A DNA stretch of 64,000 nt from Pseudomonas vlassakiae (GTDB taxonomy: Bacteria > Pseudomonadota > Gammaproteobacteria > Pseudomonadales > Pseudomonadaceae), in contig NZ_JABWRP020000004.1 in the NCBI RefSeq assembly GCF_014269035.2, positions 124,001 through 188,000 on the forward strand, given 5' to 3'. The stretch's first letter is position 1, and the number at the start of each line of letters is the position of its first letter. The position numbers and the translations under genes were made by a program. The notes beneath the pieces are model-generated. The model was not told where the DNA came from, searched no databases, and saw nothing but the letters and a program-made list of their open reading frames with translations. Below, piece by piece: positions 27,623-36,459 of this stretch.

Positions 27623-28000
27623 ATGTTCGGCATCAGCTTCAGCGAGCTGCTGCTCGTCGGCCTGGTCGCCCTGCTGGTGCTCGGCCCCGAGCGCCTGCCT
27701 GGCGCCGCGCGTACTGCGGGGCTATGGATCGGGCGGCTGAAACGCAGCTTCAATGCGATCAAGATGGAGGTCGAGCGCGAAATCGGCGCCGACGACATCC
27801 GCCGCCAGCTGCACAACGAGCACATCCTGCAGATGGAAGAGGAAGCCAAGCGCATCCTCAACCCACTGACGCCACCTGCGCAGCCGCCGGTAACCACGGC
27901 CAGCGTGCAGCCACCTGCCGGGCTCGAAGCCAGGCCGGTCGAGCCACCTGCCGCCCCGGTCACACCTTCTGAACCGCCTCAACCGCCGCGAGCCCCATGA
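27623..28000 (+). CDS. tatB: TatB, twin-arginine translocase subunit
   Basis: Works with TatC in the receptor complex for twin-arginine signal peptides. The 125 residues begin [33 protein letters not shown], the typical Glu-containing membrane helix and LGPERLP hinge, followed by an amphipathic helix and a Pro-rich tail. It starts 3 bp after tatA and overlaps tatC by four bases. Confidence 0.96.
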   Translation: MFGISFSELLLVGLVALLVLGPERLPGAARTAGLWIGRLKRSFNAIKMEVEREIGADDIRRQLHNEHILQMEEEAKRILNPLTPPAQPPVTTASVQPPAGLEARPVEPPAAPVTPSEPPQPPRAP

Positions 28001-28788
28001 GCGAGAACCCGGAACATGACCAGCCAATGCCGCTGGTTTCGCACCTGACCGAACTGCGCACCCGCCTGCTGCGCTGTGTGGCAGTCATCTTCCTGATCTT
28101 TGCCGGGCTGTTCTCCTTCGCCCAGCAGATCTACACCCTGGTCTCGGCGCCGCTGCGCGACCATTTGCCGGCCAATGCGACGATGATCGCCACCGACGTG
28201 GCCTCACCGTTCCTCACGCCGTTCAAGCTGACCATGATCGTCTCGCTGTTCCTGGCGATCCCGTTCATTCTCCAGCAGATCTGGGGCTTCATCGCCCCAG
28301 GCCTGTACCGCCATGAAAAGCGCATTGCCATTCCGTTGCTGGTGTCTAGCATCCTGCTGTTCTACGCCGGCATGGCTTTCGCCTATTTCCTGGTGTTTCC
28401 GCTGATGTTCAGCTTCTTCGCCAAAGCCACACCGGAAGGCGTGGCGATGATGACCGACATCGCCGCCTACCTCGACTTCGTCATGACCTTGTTCTTCGCC
28501 TTCGGTGTCGCCTTCGAGATCCCGGTGGCCGTAGTGCTGCTGGTGTGGATCGGCGTGGTCGACGTGAAGTACCTGAAGAAGGTCCGCCCGTACGTGATCA
28601 TCGGCTGCTTCGTGGTCGGCATGATCCTCACGCCGCCAGACATCTTCTCGCAGACACTGCTCGCGGTGCCGATGTGGCTGCTGTTCGAGATTGGCGTGCT
28701 GTGTGGCAGCCTGATCCGCAAACGCAGCCATGCCGACGACGAAGCCAACAACGCCCCTGACGACCAGCCGCCAGCGACCCAGCCGTGA
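27997..28788 (+). CDS. tatC: TatC, twin-arginine translocase receptor subunit
   Basis: Six-helix inner-membrane protein that recognises the twin-arginine motif. The 263 residues show the N-terminal [34 protein letters not shown] with the conserved Glu, and [10 protein letters not shown]. The cytoplasmic C-tail is short and Asp/Pro-rich. It ends in a four-base overlap with the GTG start of rsmE. Confidence 0.97.
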   Translation: MSENPEHDQPMPLVSHLTELRTRLLRCVAVIFLIFAGLFSFAQQIYTLVSAPLRDHLPANATMIATDVASPFLTPFKLTMIVSLFLAIPFILQQIWGFIAPGLYRHEKRIAIPLLVSSILLFYAGMAFAYFLVFPLMFSFFAKATPEGVAMMTDIAAYLDFVMTLFFAFGVAFEIPVAVVLLVWIGVVDVKYLKKVRPYVIIGCFVVGMILTPPDIFSQTLLAVPMWLLFEIGVLCGSLIRKRSHADDEANNAPDDQPPATQP

Positions 28789-29492
28789 ACCTGTTACTTC
28801 TTGAAGAGGCCGATTTCGTCTCGGCCGAACGTGTCGTTCTCGCTGATCGGCGCTTTACCCACATGCAGGAAATCCACGGTGTCGCGGTGGGCGACACGCT
28901 GCGCGTGGGCCGCATCAACGGGCTGATGGGCAAGGCCACCGTGCTGCGCCTGGAGAAGCATGAAGCCGAGCTGGAGGTCGCCTTCGACCAACAGCCGCCG
29001 GCCAAACTGCCGCTGACCCTGGTGCTCGCAGTGCCGCGCCCGAAAATGCTGCGCCGGCTGTTCCAGACCGTGGCCACCCTGGGTGTGCCGCGGCTGATCC
29101 TGGTCAACAGTTACAAGGTTGAGAAAAGCTTCTGGCAAACGCCCTTCCTCAACCCTGAAACCATCCGCGAGAACCTGATTCTCGGCCTTGAGCAAGCCCG
29201 CGACACGGTGCTGCCCGAAGTGATCATCGAAAAGCGCTTCAAACCGTTCGTCGAAGACCGCCTGCCTGCCATCGCCGAAGGTACCCTCGGCCTGGTTGGC
29301 CACCCTGGCCCCTACCCGGCCTGCCCACGCGCGGTTGAAGGCCCGGTAACCCTGGCCATCGGCCCCGAAGGCGGCTGGATTCCTTACGAAATTGACCTGT
29401 TCGGCAAGGCTGGCCTGGCACCTGTGCAGCTGGGTGAGCGCATTCTTCGTGTGGAAACCGCGGTAACCGCCTTGCTCTCACGGATTTTCTGA
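28785..29492 (+). CDS. rsmE: RsmE, 16S rRNA m3U1498 methyltransferase
   Basis: SPOUT-class methyltransferase that modifies U1498 of 16S rRNA. The 235 residues have an N-terminal PUA-like domain and a C-terminal trefoil knot with the signature [15 protein letters not shown] and the closing [16 protein letters not shown]. The start is a GTG at 28785 overlapping the tatC stop (GTGA), so it is probably translated from the tat mRNA. The next gene, a chemoreceptor, has its own promoter. Confidence 0.96.
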   Translation: MNLLLLEEADFVSAERVVLADRRFTHMQEIHGVAVGDTLRVGRINGLMGKATVLRLEKHEAELEVAFDQQPPAKLPLTLVLAVPRPKMLRRLFQTVATLGVPRLILVNSYKVEKSFWQTPFLNPETIRENLILGLEQARDTVLPEVIIEKRFKPFVEDRLPAIAEGTLGLVGHPGPYPACPRAVEGPVTLAIGPEGGWIPYEIDLFGKAGLAPVQLGERILRVETAVTALLSRIF

Positions 29493-29514
29493 CAGACGGG
29501 TCAGCTTTTACCTA

Positions 29515-29541
29515 TCAAGTTTCCCCAGCGCAAGCCGATGG
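29515..29541 (+). promoter_or_regulatory. FliA (sigma-28) promoter of the first HBM chemoreceptor
   Basis: TCAAGTTT (29515-29522), 11 bp, then GCCGATGG (29534-29541) match the flagellar sigma consensus TAAAGTTT-N11-GCCGATAA at 13 of 16 positions with exact spacing. It lies 22 bp after rsmE and 51 bp before the ATG. Confidence 0.75.
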
Positions 29542-29592
29542 CGTTGGCAACACTACAATAATCTGTGCTGCCACGTTGCCGGGGAGTCGAAC

Positions 29593-31509
29593 ATGTACCA
29601 ATGGTTTTCCCAATCGCTCGGGAATGTAAGCGTCAATCGCAAATTGGGGCTGGGCTTTGGCCTGGTGCTGGTGTTGACCCTGGCCATCACCTTTACGGGT
29701 TGGCAGGGTTTGAACAGTGTCACCGAGCGTGGTGACAAACTGGGCAACATTTCGGTGATCCACCAGTACACCCAGGAGCTGCGCATCGCCCGCCAGCACT
29801 ACCAGCGTGACCGCAGCGATGCGGCCATCGGCGAGCTGGAAAAGGCCCTGGGCAATCTCGAACGGCAGATCACCTTCATGCTCGGGCAGATCGAACAGCC
29901 CACCGACCGCCAGCGCCTGCAACAGCAGCAGGCCGCCGTAAACCAGTACCAGCAAGCCTTCAACGACCTCAAACAGGCCGGCCAGCGCCGCGAGGCCGCC
30001 CGCGGCGTGCTGGGTGACAGCGCCGACAAGGCCGTCGAACTGATCAACCGGGTGCAACAGCGCCTGCTGCAGAACGGCGACATCAGCCAGTACCAACAGG
30101 TCGTGGAAGTCAGTGCACTGGTGCAACAGGCGCGCTTCCAGGTACGTGGCTACACCTACAGCGGCAATGCTGACTTCCAGCAGACCGCGCTCAAGGCCAT
30201 CGACGAGGCGCTGAGCGTGCTCAAGGCACTGCCGGCCAAGCTGCCGGCCGAACATGCCGCCAGCCTCGACGACTCGGCCAGCGCGCTGGCCGCTTACCGC
30301 GATGCGGTCACCCAGTTCGGCAATGCCCAGGACGCCAGTGAACAGGCGTTGCAGCGCATGGCTGAACAGGGCTCGCTGCTGCTGCAGACCAGCGAGGCCA
30401 TGACCGTTTCGCAAACCGAAGTGCGTGATGCCGGCACTGCCCAGGCCAAAGTCATGCTCGGCGGTGCCACGGCCTTGGCTCTGGTACTGGGCCTGCTCGC
30501 GGCATGGGCCATTACCCGGCAGATCATCGTCCCCTTGCGCCAGACCCTGGCTGCCGCAGAGCGCGTGGCCAACGGCGACCTGCGCCAGGACCTGCATTCG
30601 ACTCGCCGCGACGAACTCGGCCAGTTGCAAGCCAGCATGCAACGCATGACCCAGGGCCTGCGCGAACTGATCGGCGGCATCGGCGATGGCGTGACGCAGA
30701 TCGCCAGCGCCGCCGAAGAGCTGTCGGCGGTCACCGAGCAGACCAGCGCCGGGGTCAATAATCAGAAGGTCGAGACCGACCAGGTAGCGACTGCGATGAA
30801 CGAGATGGCTGCCACCGTCCACGAAGTGGCACGCAACGCCGAGCAAGCTTCGGAAGCGGCGGCCATGGCCGACCAGCAGGCACGCGAAGGCGATCGCGTG
30901 GTCAGCGAGGCGGTCGCGCAGATCGAGCGCCTGGCCAGCGAAGTGGTCAACTCCAGCGAAGCGATGAACCAGCTCAAGGCCGAAAGCGACAAGATCGGCA
31001 GCGTGCTTGATGTGATCAAGTCGGTGGCCCAACAGACCAACCTGCTGGCGCTCAACGCCGCCATCGAAGCGGCGCGTGCGGGTGAAGCCGGGCGCGGCTT
31101 TGCAGTGGTCGCCGACGAGGTGCGCAGCCTTGCCCAACGCACCCAGCAATCCACCGAGGAAATCGAAGAGCTGATCGCCGGCTTGCAAAACGGCACGCAG
31201 CGCGTGGCCAGTGTAATGGACGCCAGCCGTCAATTGACCGACAGCAGCGTCGAACTGACCCGCCGCGCCGGCAGTTCGCTGGAAACCATCACCCACACGG
31301 TGTCGTCGATACAGGCCATGAACCAGCAGATCGCCACCGCCGCCGAGCAGCAGAGCGCCACCGCCGAAGAGATCAACCGCAGCGTGATGAATGTTCGCGA
31401 TATCTCCGACCAGACCTCCGCAGCGAGTGAGGAGACCGCCAGCTCAAGCGTCGAACTGGCGCGCCTGGGCACCCATCTGCAAGGGTTGGTCGGACGATTC
31501 AGGCTCTGA
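29593..31509 (+). CDS. mcpQ: HBM-type methyl-accepting chemoreceptor (McpQ-like)
   Basis: Transmembrane chemoreceptor, 638 residues. Transmembrane helices lie at about 17-37 and 298-318, enclosing a long helical periplasmic domain of the helical bimodular (HBM) type, as in McpS and McpQ of P. putida; [17 protein letters not shown] is typical. HAMP follows (about 316-370), then a signalling domain with the tip [32 protein letters not shown]. There is no C-terminal CheR-binding pentapeptide. The position after tatC-rsmE equals that of KT2440 McpQ, a citrate receptor; ligand assignment here is by context and memory. GGGGAG precedes the ATG. Confidence 0.9.
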   Translation: MYQWFSQSLGNVSVNRKLGLGFGLVLVLTLAITFTGWQGLNSVTERGDKLGNISVIHQYTQELRIARQHYQRDRSDAAIGELEKALGNLERQITFMLGQIEQPTDRQRLQQQQAAVNQYQQAFNDLKQAGQRREAARGVLGDSADKAVELINRVQQRLLQNGDISQYQQVVEVSALVQQARFQVRGYTYSGNADFQQTALKAIDEALSVLKALPAKLPAEHAASLDDSASALAAYRDAVTQFGNAQDASEQALQRMAEQGSLLLQTSEAMTVSQTEVRDAGTAQAKVMLGGATALALVLGLLAAWAITRQIIVPLRQTLAAAERVANGDLRQDLHSTRRDELGQLQASMQRMTQGLRELIGGIGDGVTQIASAAEELSAVTEQTSAGVNNQKVETDQVATAMNEMAATVHEVARNAEQASEAAAMADQQAREGDRVVSEAVAQIERLASEVVNSSEAMNQLKAESDKIGSVLDVIKSVAQQTNLLALNAAIEAARAGEAGRGFAVVADEVRSLAQRTQQSTEEIEELIAGLQNGTQRVASVMDASRQLTDSSVELTRRAGSSLETITHTVSSIQAMNQQIATAAEQQSATAEEINRSVMNVRDISDQTSAASEETASSSVELARLGTHLQGLVGRFRL

Positions 31510-31551
31510 CGCCTCTGCACTTGCGCTGAATTTTCCTACAGAACTTTCAGG

Positions 31552-31579
31552 TCAAGTCCTACAAGCCCTCCGCCGATTG
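31552..31579 (+). promoter_or_regulatory. FliA-like promoter of the second HBM chemoreceptor
   Basis: TCAAGTCC (31552-31559), 12 bp, then GCCGATTG (31572-31579). The -10 octamer matches GCCGATAA at 6 of 8 and the -35 keeps the TCAAG core used in Pseudomonas flagellar promoters. The spacer is 1 bp longer than the ideal 11. Confidence 0.6.
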
Positions 31580-31642
31580 GCAGGGATGAGATGCCAGCAC
31601 TACGCCAGCATCCCATCCCCACCAACTGGACGGAGACTTGCC

Positions 31643-33583
31643 ATGTTCGGCTACCTCAATCACAGGCTCGGCAACATCAGTGTCGGCGCCAAGCTCGCCC
31701 TGGGCTTCGCCGTGGTCCTCGCGCTGACCATGGTCACCACGGTCAGCGGCTGGCGCGCACTGGACGGCGCCATCACCCGCTCGGAACAGCTCAGCGAAAT
31801 CGGCAAGATCAATGATCTGGTCAAGGACCTGCGCGCCGAGCGCATCACCTACCGGGTGCTGGCGGACGACGCCAGCAAGGCGCAGATCGCCGGTATCCTG
31901 CAGCAGCTCGACGCCATGCTCACCACCCTGCAGCAGCGCAGCAGCGTCGATGAATCACGCCAGATGCTGACCCAGAAGCTGCAGCTGCTGCAGCGCCTGC
32001 GCGATACCTTCTCCACACTGCAACGCAGTGTCGACGAGCGCCGTTCAGTCCGCGCAGCGATGCAGGCCCAGGAGCAGAAGCTCAATGACGTGATCGACGA
32101 GCTGCAGACCCAGGCCCTGCTGAAGATGCCTGCCGATAGTCAGGGCGGCGTGCTGGGGCTGATGGATAACCTGAGCCGTCAGGTCGACACAGCCAATCAA
32201 CAAAGCCTGGTGCCGGCCTACACCTTCTCGCCCCTCGAGGACTTCGCCAAGGTCGGCGATGTCGCCCTGAACGCCGCCGATACCAGCCTCGGCCAACTGC
32301 TCAAAGGCCTTGCGCCACTGGGGCTGCCACGCACGCTGACGGAACAGCCTGGCATCGAACTGGACAAGTACCGCAGCAGCCTCGAGCAGTACCGTCAAAC
32401 GGCGTTGCAGGTCGAGCAGTTGCAGAATGAAATGGAACAGATGGGCACCGAGCTCAGGGCCGTCAGCCTGGAGCTGAGCGACAGGAAGGTGGAGCAACGC
32501 GACAGCGAGGCCGTGGCTGCCCGCTCCTTGCTCACCAGTGTGGCGCTGCTGGCCCTGATCGTCGGCGTCATCGCCGGGTGGTTGATTACCCAGCAGATCA
32601 CCCAACCGCTGCGCCAGACGCTGGCGTTGGCCGCGCGCATCGCCAAGGGCGACCTGAGCCAGCTCGAACCGGTGCAGCGCCGTGACGAAATGGGACAACT
32701 ACAGACCCGCATGAGCGAGATGATCGCCAGCCTGCGCGAACTCATCGGTGGCATCGACCAGGGTATCGGACAGCTCTCCCAGGCGGCATCACAGCTGGCA
32801 GCGAGCAGTGAGGACACCAAGCTGCGCATCAACCAGCAGCGCGAGGAAACCGACCAGGTCGCCACCGCCATGAACCAGATGAGCGCCACGGTGCAGGAGG
32901 TGGCGCAGAACGCCGAACAGGCTTCACTGGCGGCCACCAATGCCGACCAGCAAGCGCAACTGGGTGACCAGGTGGTAGGCGAAGCCATTGGCCGTATCGA
33001 ACAACTGGCGGGGCAGATGGACCATTGCCTGGCCGCCATGCAGCACCTGGCCGGCGAGAGCCAGCGCATCGGCAGCATTCTCGATGTGATCAAGTCGGTG
33101 TCCGAACAGACCAACCTGCTGGCTTTGAATGCAGCCATCGAAGCGGCACGGGCCGGTGAAGCCGGACGCGGCTTTGCCGTGGTGGCCGATGAAGTGCGCG
33201 GCCTGGCCCAGCGAACCTCGACCGCGACCGAAGAGATTGGCCAGTTGATCGACAGCCTGCACAACGGCACCGACGAAGTGAACCGGCTACTGGACAGCAG
33301 CAAGAGTCTTACCGAACAAAGCGTCGAGCTGAGCCGCAGGGCCGGACAAGCCTTGGCGCAGATCACCGACACGGTATCGAGCATCCAGGGGATGAACCAG
33401 CAGATCGCCACGGCCAGCGAGGAGCAGAGCGTGGTGGCCGAGCAGATCAACCGCAGCGTGATCAGCGTGAGGGATGTGTCGGACCAGACCAGTACGGCCA
33501 GTGAACAGACCGCGGCTTCGAGTGGGGAGCTGGAGCACTTGGGGCGGCAATTGCGAGGGATGGTGGGGCGGTTCAACCTGTAG
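31643..33583 (+). CDS. HBM-type methyl-accepting chemoreceptor (second tandem copy)
   Basis: 646-residue chemoreceptor paralogous to the gene just upstream. It begins [22 protein letters not shown], compared with [22 protein letters not shown] in the neighbour. Transmembrane helices lie at about 16-36 and 300-320, around a helical periplasmic domain that is poorly conserved between the two copies, so the ligands probably differ. HAMP and the signalling tip [19 protein letters not shown] are intact. GGAGA lies 8 nt before ATG 31643; a longer open frame upstream lacks a site and is non-conserved. The ligand is unknown. Confidence 0.92.
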   Translation: MFGYLNHRLGNISVGAKLALGFAVVLALTMVTTVSGWRALDGAITRSEQLSEIGKINDLVKDLRAERITYRVLADDASKAQIAGILQQLDAMLTTLQQRSSVDESRQMLTQKLQLLQRLRDTFSTLQRSVDERRSVRAAMQAQEQKLNDVIDELQTQALLKMPADSQGGVLGLMDNLSRQVDTANQQSLVPAYTFSPLEDFAKVGDVALNAADTSLGQLLKGLAPLGLPRTLTEQPGIELDKYRSSLEQYRQTALQVEQLQNEMEQMGTELRAVSLELSDRKVEQRDSEAVAARSLLTSVALLALIVGVIAGWLITQQITQPLRQTLALAARIAKGDLSQLEPVQRRDEMGQLQTRMSEMIASLRELIGGIDQGIGQLSQAASQLAASSEDTKLRINQQREETDQVATAMNQMSATVQEVAQNAEQASLAATNADQQAQLGDQVVGEAIGRIEQLAGQMDHCLAAMQHLAGESQRIGSILDVIKSVSEQTNLLALNAAIEAARAGEAGRGFAVVADEVRGLAQRTSTATEEIGQLIDSLHNGTDEVNRLLDSSKSLTEQSVELSRRAGQALAQITDTVSSIQGMNQQIATASEEQSVVAEQINRSVISVRDVSDQTSTASEQTAASSGELEHLGRQLRGMVGRFNL

Positions 33584-33604
33584 GACCGGGCGGTCCGGCG
33601 CCCC

Positions 33605-33669
33605 GATGAACCGCTCCCACAGGGATCTGCGCTGCTTCCCGTAGGAGCGGATTCATCCGCGATGAATCC
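33605..33669. repeat. REP palindrome pair (inverted), family C
   Basis: GATGAACCGCTCCCACAGGG (33605-33624) and the inverted GTAGGAGCGGATTCATC arm (33641-33657) lie between two convergent genes, 22 bp after the chemoreceptor stop and 8 bp before the ATPase stop. The core (GGATTCATC) again differs from families A and B. Confidence 0.82.
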
Positions 33670-33676
33670 ACCGCGG

Positions 33677-34411
33677 TTACAGCACCTGGCGCAGGAAGGC
33701 CTGAGCCCGTGGGTCTTTCGGCGCAGCAAAGAACTCAGCCGGCGCCGAATCTTCCAGCAGCTTGCCATGATCGAAGAACAGCACGCGGTCCGCCACTTCC
33801 CGGGCAAAGCCCATTTCGTGGGTGACGCAGACCATGGTCATGCCTTCCTGGGCCAGGGTCTTCATCACGTCCAGCACCTCGCCGACCATTTCCGGGTCCA
33901 GCGCCGAGGTCGGTTCGTCGAACAGCATCACCTTCGGGTCCATCGCCAGGGCACGGGCGATCGCCACCCGCTGCTGCTGGCCGCCGGAAAGGCGCGACGG
34001 ATACTCGTTGGCCTTCTGCGCAATGCCGACTTTCTCCAGCAACGCCCGGGCCTTGGCCTCACGCTCGGCCTTGTTGCGCTTGCGCACCACCTTCTGCGCC
34101 AGGCACAGGTTTTCCAGCACGGTCATGTGCGGGAACAGGTTGAAGTGCTGGAACACCATGCCGACTTCGCGGCGGTAGGCGTTGATGTCGGTCTTCGGGT
34201 CGGCCAGTTGCAGGCCGTCGATGGCCACGCGGCCTTCGTCGAAATGCTCCAGGCCATTGAGGCAGCGCAGGAAGGTCGACTTGCCCGAACCCGACGGGCC
34301 GAGCACCACCACCACTTCGCCCTTGGCGACCTGGGTGGTGACGTTATCCACAGCCCGCACCACATGGCCACGGGTGTCGAAGACTTTCAGCAGGTCACGG
34401 ACTTCAATCAC
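33677..34411 (-). CDS. Polar amino-acid ABC transporter, ATP-binding protein
   Basis: Cytoplasmic ATPase of a GlnQ/HisP-type importer. The 244 residues contain Walker [11 protein letters not shown]-loop [12 protein letters not shown], signature LSGGQQQR, Walker [15 protein letters not shown] and the switch His in VTHEMGFA. I chose GTG 34411 ([11 protein letters not shown]) because GGAGG stands 10 nt upstream; a TTG at 34420 would be 1 nt from it. It overlaps the permease gene by eight bases. Order binding protein-permease-ATPase; only one permease gene is visible. Confidence 0.94.
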   Translation of the reverse strand: MIEVRDLLKVFDTRGHVVRAVDNVTTQVAKGEVVVVLGPSGSGKSTFLRCLNGLEHFDEGRVAIDGLQLADPKTDINAYRREVGMVFQHFNLFPHMTVLENLCLAQKVVRKRNKAEREAKARALLEKVGIAQKANEYPSRLSGGQQQRVAIARALAMDPKVMLFDEPTSALDPEMVGEVLDVMKTLAQEGMTMVCVTHEMGFAREVADRVLFFDHGKLLEDSAPAEFFAAPKDPRAQAFLRQVL

Positions 34412-35366
34412 TTTGCGCAAGCCTCCGCTCGAGCCGGCTGGCGATGTGCGACAGCGGCAGGTTGATCAGCAGGTACAGGCCGGCCACGCAGAACCAGATC
34501 TCGAAGGTCGAGAACGACGTGGTAATGGCCTCGCGGCCGCTCTTGGTCAGCTCGGTGATGGCGATCACCGACACCAGCGAGGTGTCCTTGACCAGGCTGA
34601 TGAACTGCCCGGCCAGCGGTGGCAGCACACGCTTGAATGCCTGTGGCAGGATCACGTGGCGCATCGACTGGCCGGCGTTCAGGCCCAGCGAGCGAGCCGC
34701 TTCGTTCTGGCCCTTGGCAATGGACTGCACGCCGGCGCGGACGATCTCCGCGACATAGGCGCCGGTGAACAGCGCCAGCGCGGCCACCCCGGCAAACTCC
34801 CGGGACAGGTTGAGCACGGTGCCGATGAAGAAGTAGAAGATGAAAATCTGCACCAGCAACGGCGTGCCGCGCACCAGTTCGACGTACACCGTCGACAGGT
34901 CGCGCAGGGTCGGGTTGTTCGACAACCGGCACAGGCCGGCGAACAGGCCGATCACCAGGCCCAGCGCACCGGACACCACCGAAATCCACAGCGTGGTCCA
35001 CAAGCCCCAGGCCAGCGGGCCAGCGGCCCAGTGACGGGTCACCCCGATCGGGTCGCCTTCGGCGACGTCATCGCCGCGGCTCAGTTGCAGGCTGTCCTTG
35101 GCCACCTCGAGCACTTGCTCGGCGCCGCTTTCGTCCTTCAGCGTGACGCGGGCATTGTCGCCGGAAATGACGATTTCCTGCACGGTGCCGTAACCGGCTG
35201 CGCGTTGCGTTTCTTCAGCCTTGTAGGCGAAATACTGCGGTACGCGGTTCCAGCGCCACTCGTAGGAAATCATCGAAGTGGCCATGTACAGGCTGAACGC
35301 CAGGCCCACCAGGACCAGGGCGGTCAAGCCATGCCAGGGCCACTGGGCTTTCTTGTGTTTGATCAC
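34404..35366 (-). CDS. Polar amino-acid ABC transporter, permease
   Basis: Inner-membrane permease of the HisMQ type, 320 residues from a GTG at 35366. The N-terminal transmembrane helix (about 13-33) is followed by a roughly 85-residue polar loop, unusual for a short HisM-type protein but common in the Glu/Gln-type Pseudomonas permeases. The transport core starts near 118. The EAA loop is [22 protein letters not shown], and [19 protein letters not shown] is typical. The single gene suggests a homodimeric channel. Confidence 0.93.
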   Translation of the reverse strand: MIKHKKAQWPWHGLTALVLVGLAFSLYMATSMISYEWRWNRVPQYFAYKAEETQRAAGYGTVQEIVISGDNARVTLKDESGAEQVLEVAKDSLQLSRGDDVAEGDPIGVTRHWAAGPLAWGLWTTLWISVVSGALGLVIGLFAGLCRLSNNPTLRDLSTVYVELVRGTPLLVQIFIFYFFIGTVLNLSREFAGVAALALFTGAYVAEIVRAGVQSIAKGQNEAARSLGLNAGQSMRHVILPQAFKRVLPPLAGQFISLVKDTSLVSVIAITELTKSGREAITTSFSTFEIWFCVAGLYLLINLPLSHIASRLERRLAQSD

Positions 35367-35390
35367 GTGGGGTACTTCCGTAAATGCGAA

Positions 35391-35411
35391 CGCGCAGGGT
35401 TTGCCTGCGCG
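35391..35411 (-). other. Intercistronic hairpin between binding-protein and permease genes
   Basis: CGCGCAGG and CCTGCGCG are perfect 8-bp arms around a 5-base loop, 34 bp after the binding-protein stop and 24 bp before the permease start, without a T-run. Such hairpins often protect the binding-protein part of an ABC transporter mRNA from 3' decay. Confidence 0.55.
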
Positions 35412-35445
35412 TCGGGGTCATAAAGCCGGGCTTGTGGCCTGGGCC

Positions 35446-36246
35446 TTATTCCATTTCCTTCAGCCAATCCTTGTTCTTGAACCACTTGTCGTGAATACGA
35501 TCGTAGGTCCCGTCATGCTTGATCTGGTGCAGGAAGTTGTTGATGAAGTTGATGCTGTCGTAGTCGCCTTTCTTCAGGCCGAAGGCCAGCGGCTCATAGG
35601 TGAAGGGCTCTTCGAGGAACAGCAGCTTGCCGGCACCGGCCTTCTCCACCGCTACCACGTTGTACGGCGCATCGTAGACGAAGGCGTCAGCCTTGCCGTT
35701 GACCACGTCCATCACCGCTTCCTGCTCGTTGTCGTAGCCGTGGTACTTGGCTTTGCCGATCAGCTTCTTGGACACCATCTCGCCGGTGGTGCCGAGCTTG
35801 GAGGTCAGGCGGTACTTCTCGTTGTTCAGGTCCTTGTACGACTTGATCTCGCCCGCCAGCTCCTTGCGGATCAGCAGGGTCTGGCCAACCACGATGAAGG
35901 GTTCGCTGAAGTTCAGGCGCAGGTTGCGTTCCTGGGTCAGGGTCATGCCGCTGCCGATCATGTCGAACTTGTCGGTCAGCAGGGCCGGGATGATGCCGTC
36001 ATATGCGGTGGAAACAGCCTCGAACTTCACGCCCATGGATTTGGCCATGGCCTTGAGGATATCGACTTCGAAGCCGATGATCTCGCCGCGCTTGTTGGTC
36101 ATCTGGAACGGCATGTAGGTGGGGTCCATGCCCACCCGCAGGGTGCCGCGCTTGACCGCGTCGTCAATGGCGCCGGCCTGGGCCGCCGTTACGGCGACCA
36201 GGGCGGTGACACCGACCAGCAGTCGCGAAAGATATTTCTTGATCAT
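35446..36246 (-). CDS. Polar amino-acid ABC transporter, periplasmic binding protein
   Basis: Periplasmic solute receptor of family 3, 266 residues. The signal peptide MIKKYLSRLLVGVTALVAVT... is probably cut after AQA near residue 24. The mature part begins with the family signature TLRVGMDPTYMPFQ and GEIIGFEVDILKAMAKSMG; DMIGSGMTLTQERN carries ligand contacts. ATG 36246 has AGGGGA 7 nt upstream. First gene of the binding protein-permease-ATPase operon. The specificity (Glu, Gln, Asp or another polar residue) cannot be read from the sequence. Confidence 0.94.
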   Translation of the reverse strand: MIKKYLSRLLVGVTALVAVTAAQAGAIDDAVKRGTLRVGMDPTYMPFQMTNKRGEIIGFEVDILKAMAKSMGVKFEAVSTAYDGIIPALLTDKFDMIGSGMTLTQERNLRLNFSEPFIVVGQTLLIRKELAGEIKSYKDLNNEKYRLTSKLGTTGEMVSKKLIGKAKYHGYDNEQEAVMDVVNGKADAFVYDAPYNVVAVEKAGAGKLLFLEEPFTYEPLAFGLKKGDYDSINFINNFLHQIKHDGTYDRIHDKWFKNKDWLKEME

Positions 36247-36391
36247 CACCAAGTCCCCTAGCAAGTAAAGAAGCGAATCTTATTGTCTTGGCATGGCCGT
36301 GCTGGCCGATGCGGATTATCGGAAACGGATGCTAACGCATGGCGGCGCTTGGACCTAGAGCCGGGGGGGACTTTGTTGGCCAAAAAAAAGC

Positions 36392-36450
36392 ATCGCGGAT
36401 AAATCCGCTCCTACAGGCGTAACCCTCGTAGGAGCGGATTTATCCGCGAT
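36392..36450. repeat. REP pair: 23-bp perfect inverted repeat, family C
   Basis: Positions 36392-36414 and 36428-36450 are exact reverse complements with a 13-bp spacer; the core is GGATAAATCC and each arm ends in GCTCCTAC or its complement. It lies 9 bp after the opgH stop and upstream of the binding-protein gene on the same strand, so it ends the opgGH transcript region or shields it. Confidence 0.9.
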
Positions 36451-36459
36451 TGCGATCTA

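Noticed and set aside
36247..36391. Sigma-54 promoter for the amino-acid ABC transporter
   Set aside because: A GGCCAGCACGGCC stretch looked promising, but the GG-to-GC spacing is wrong.
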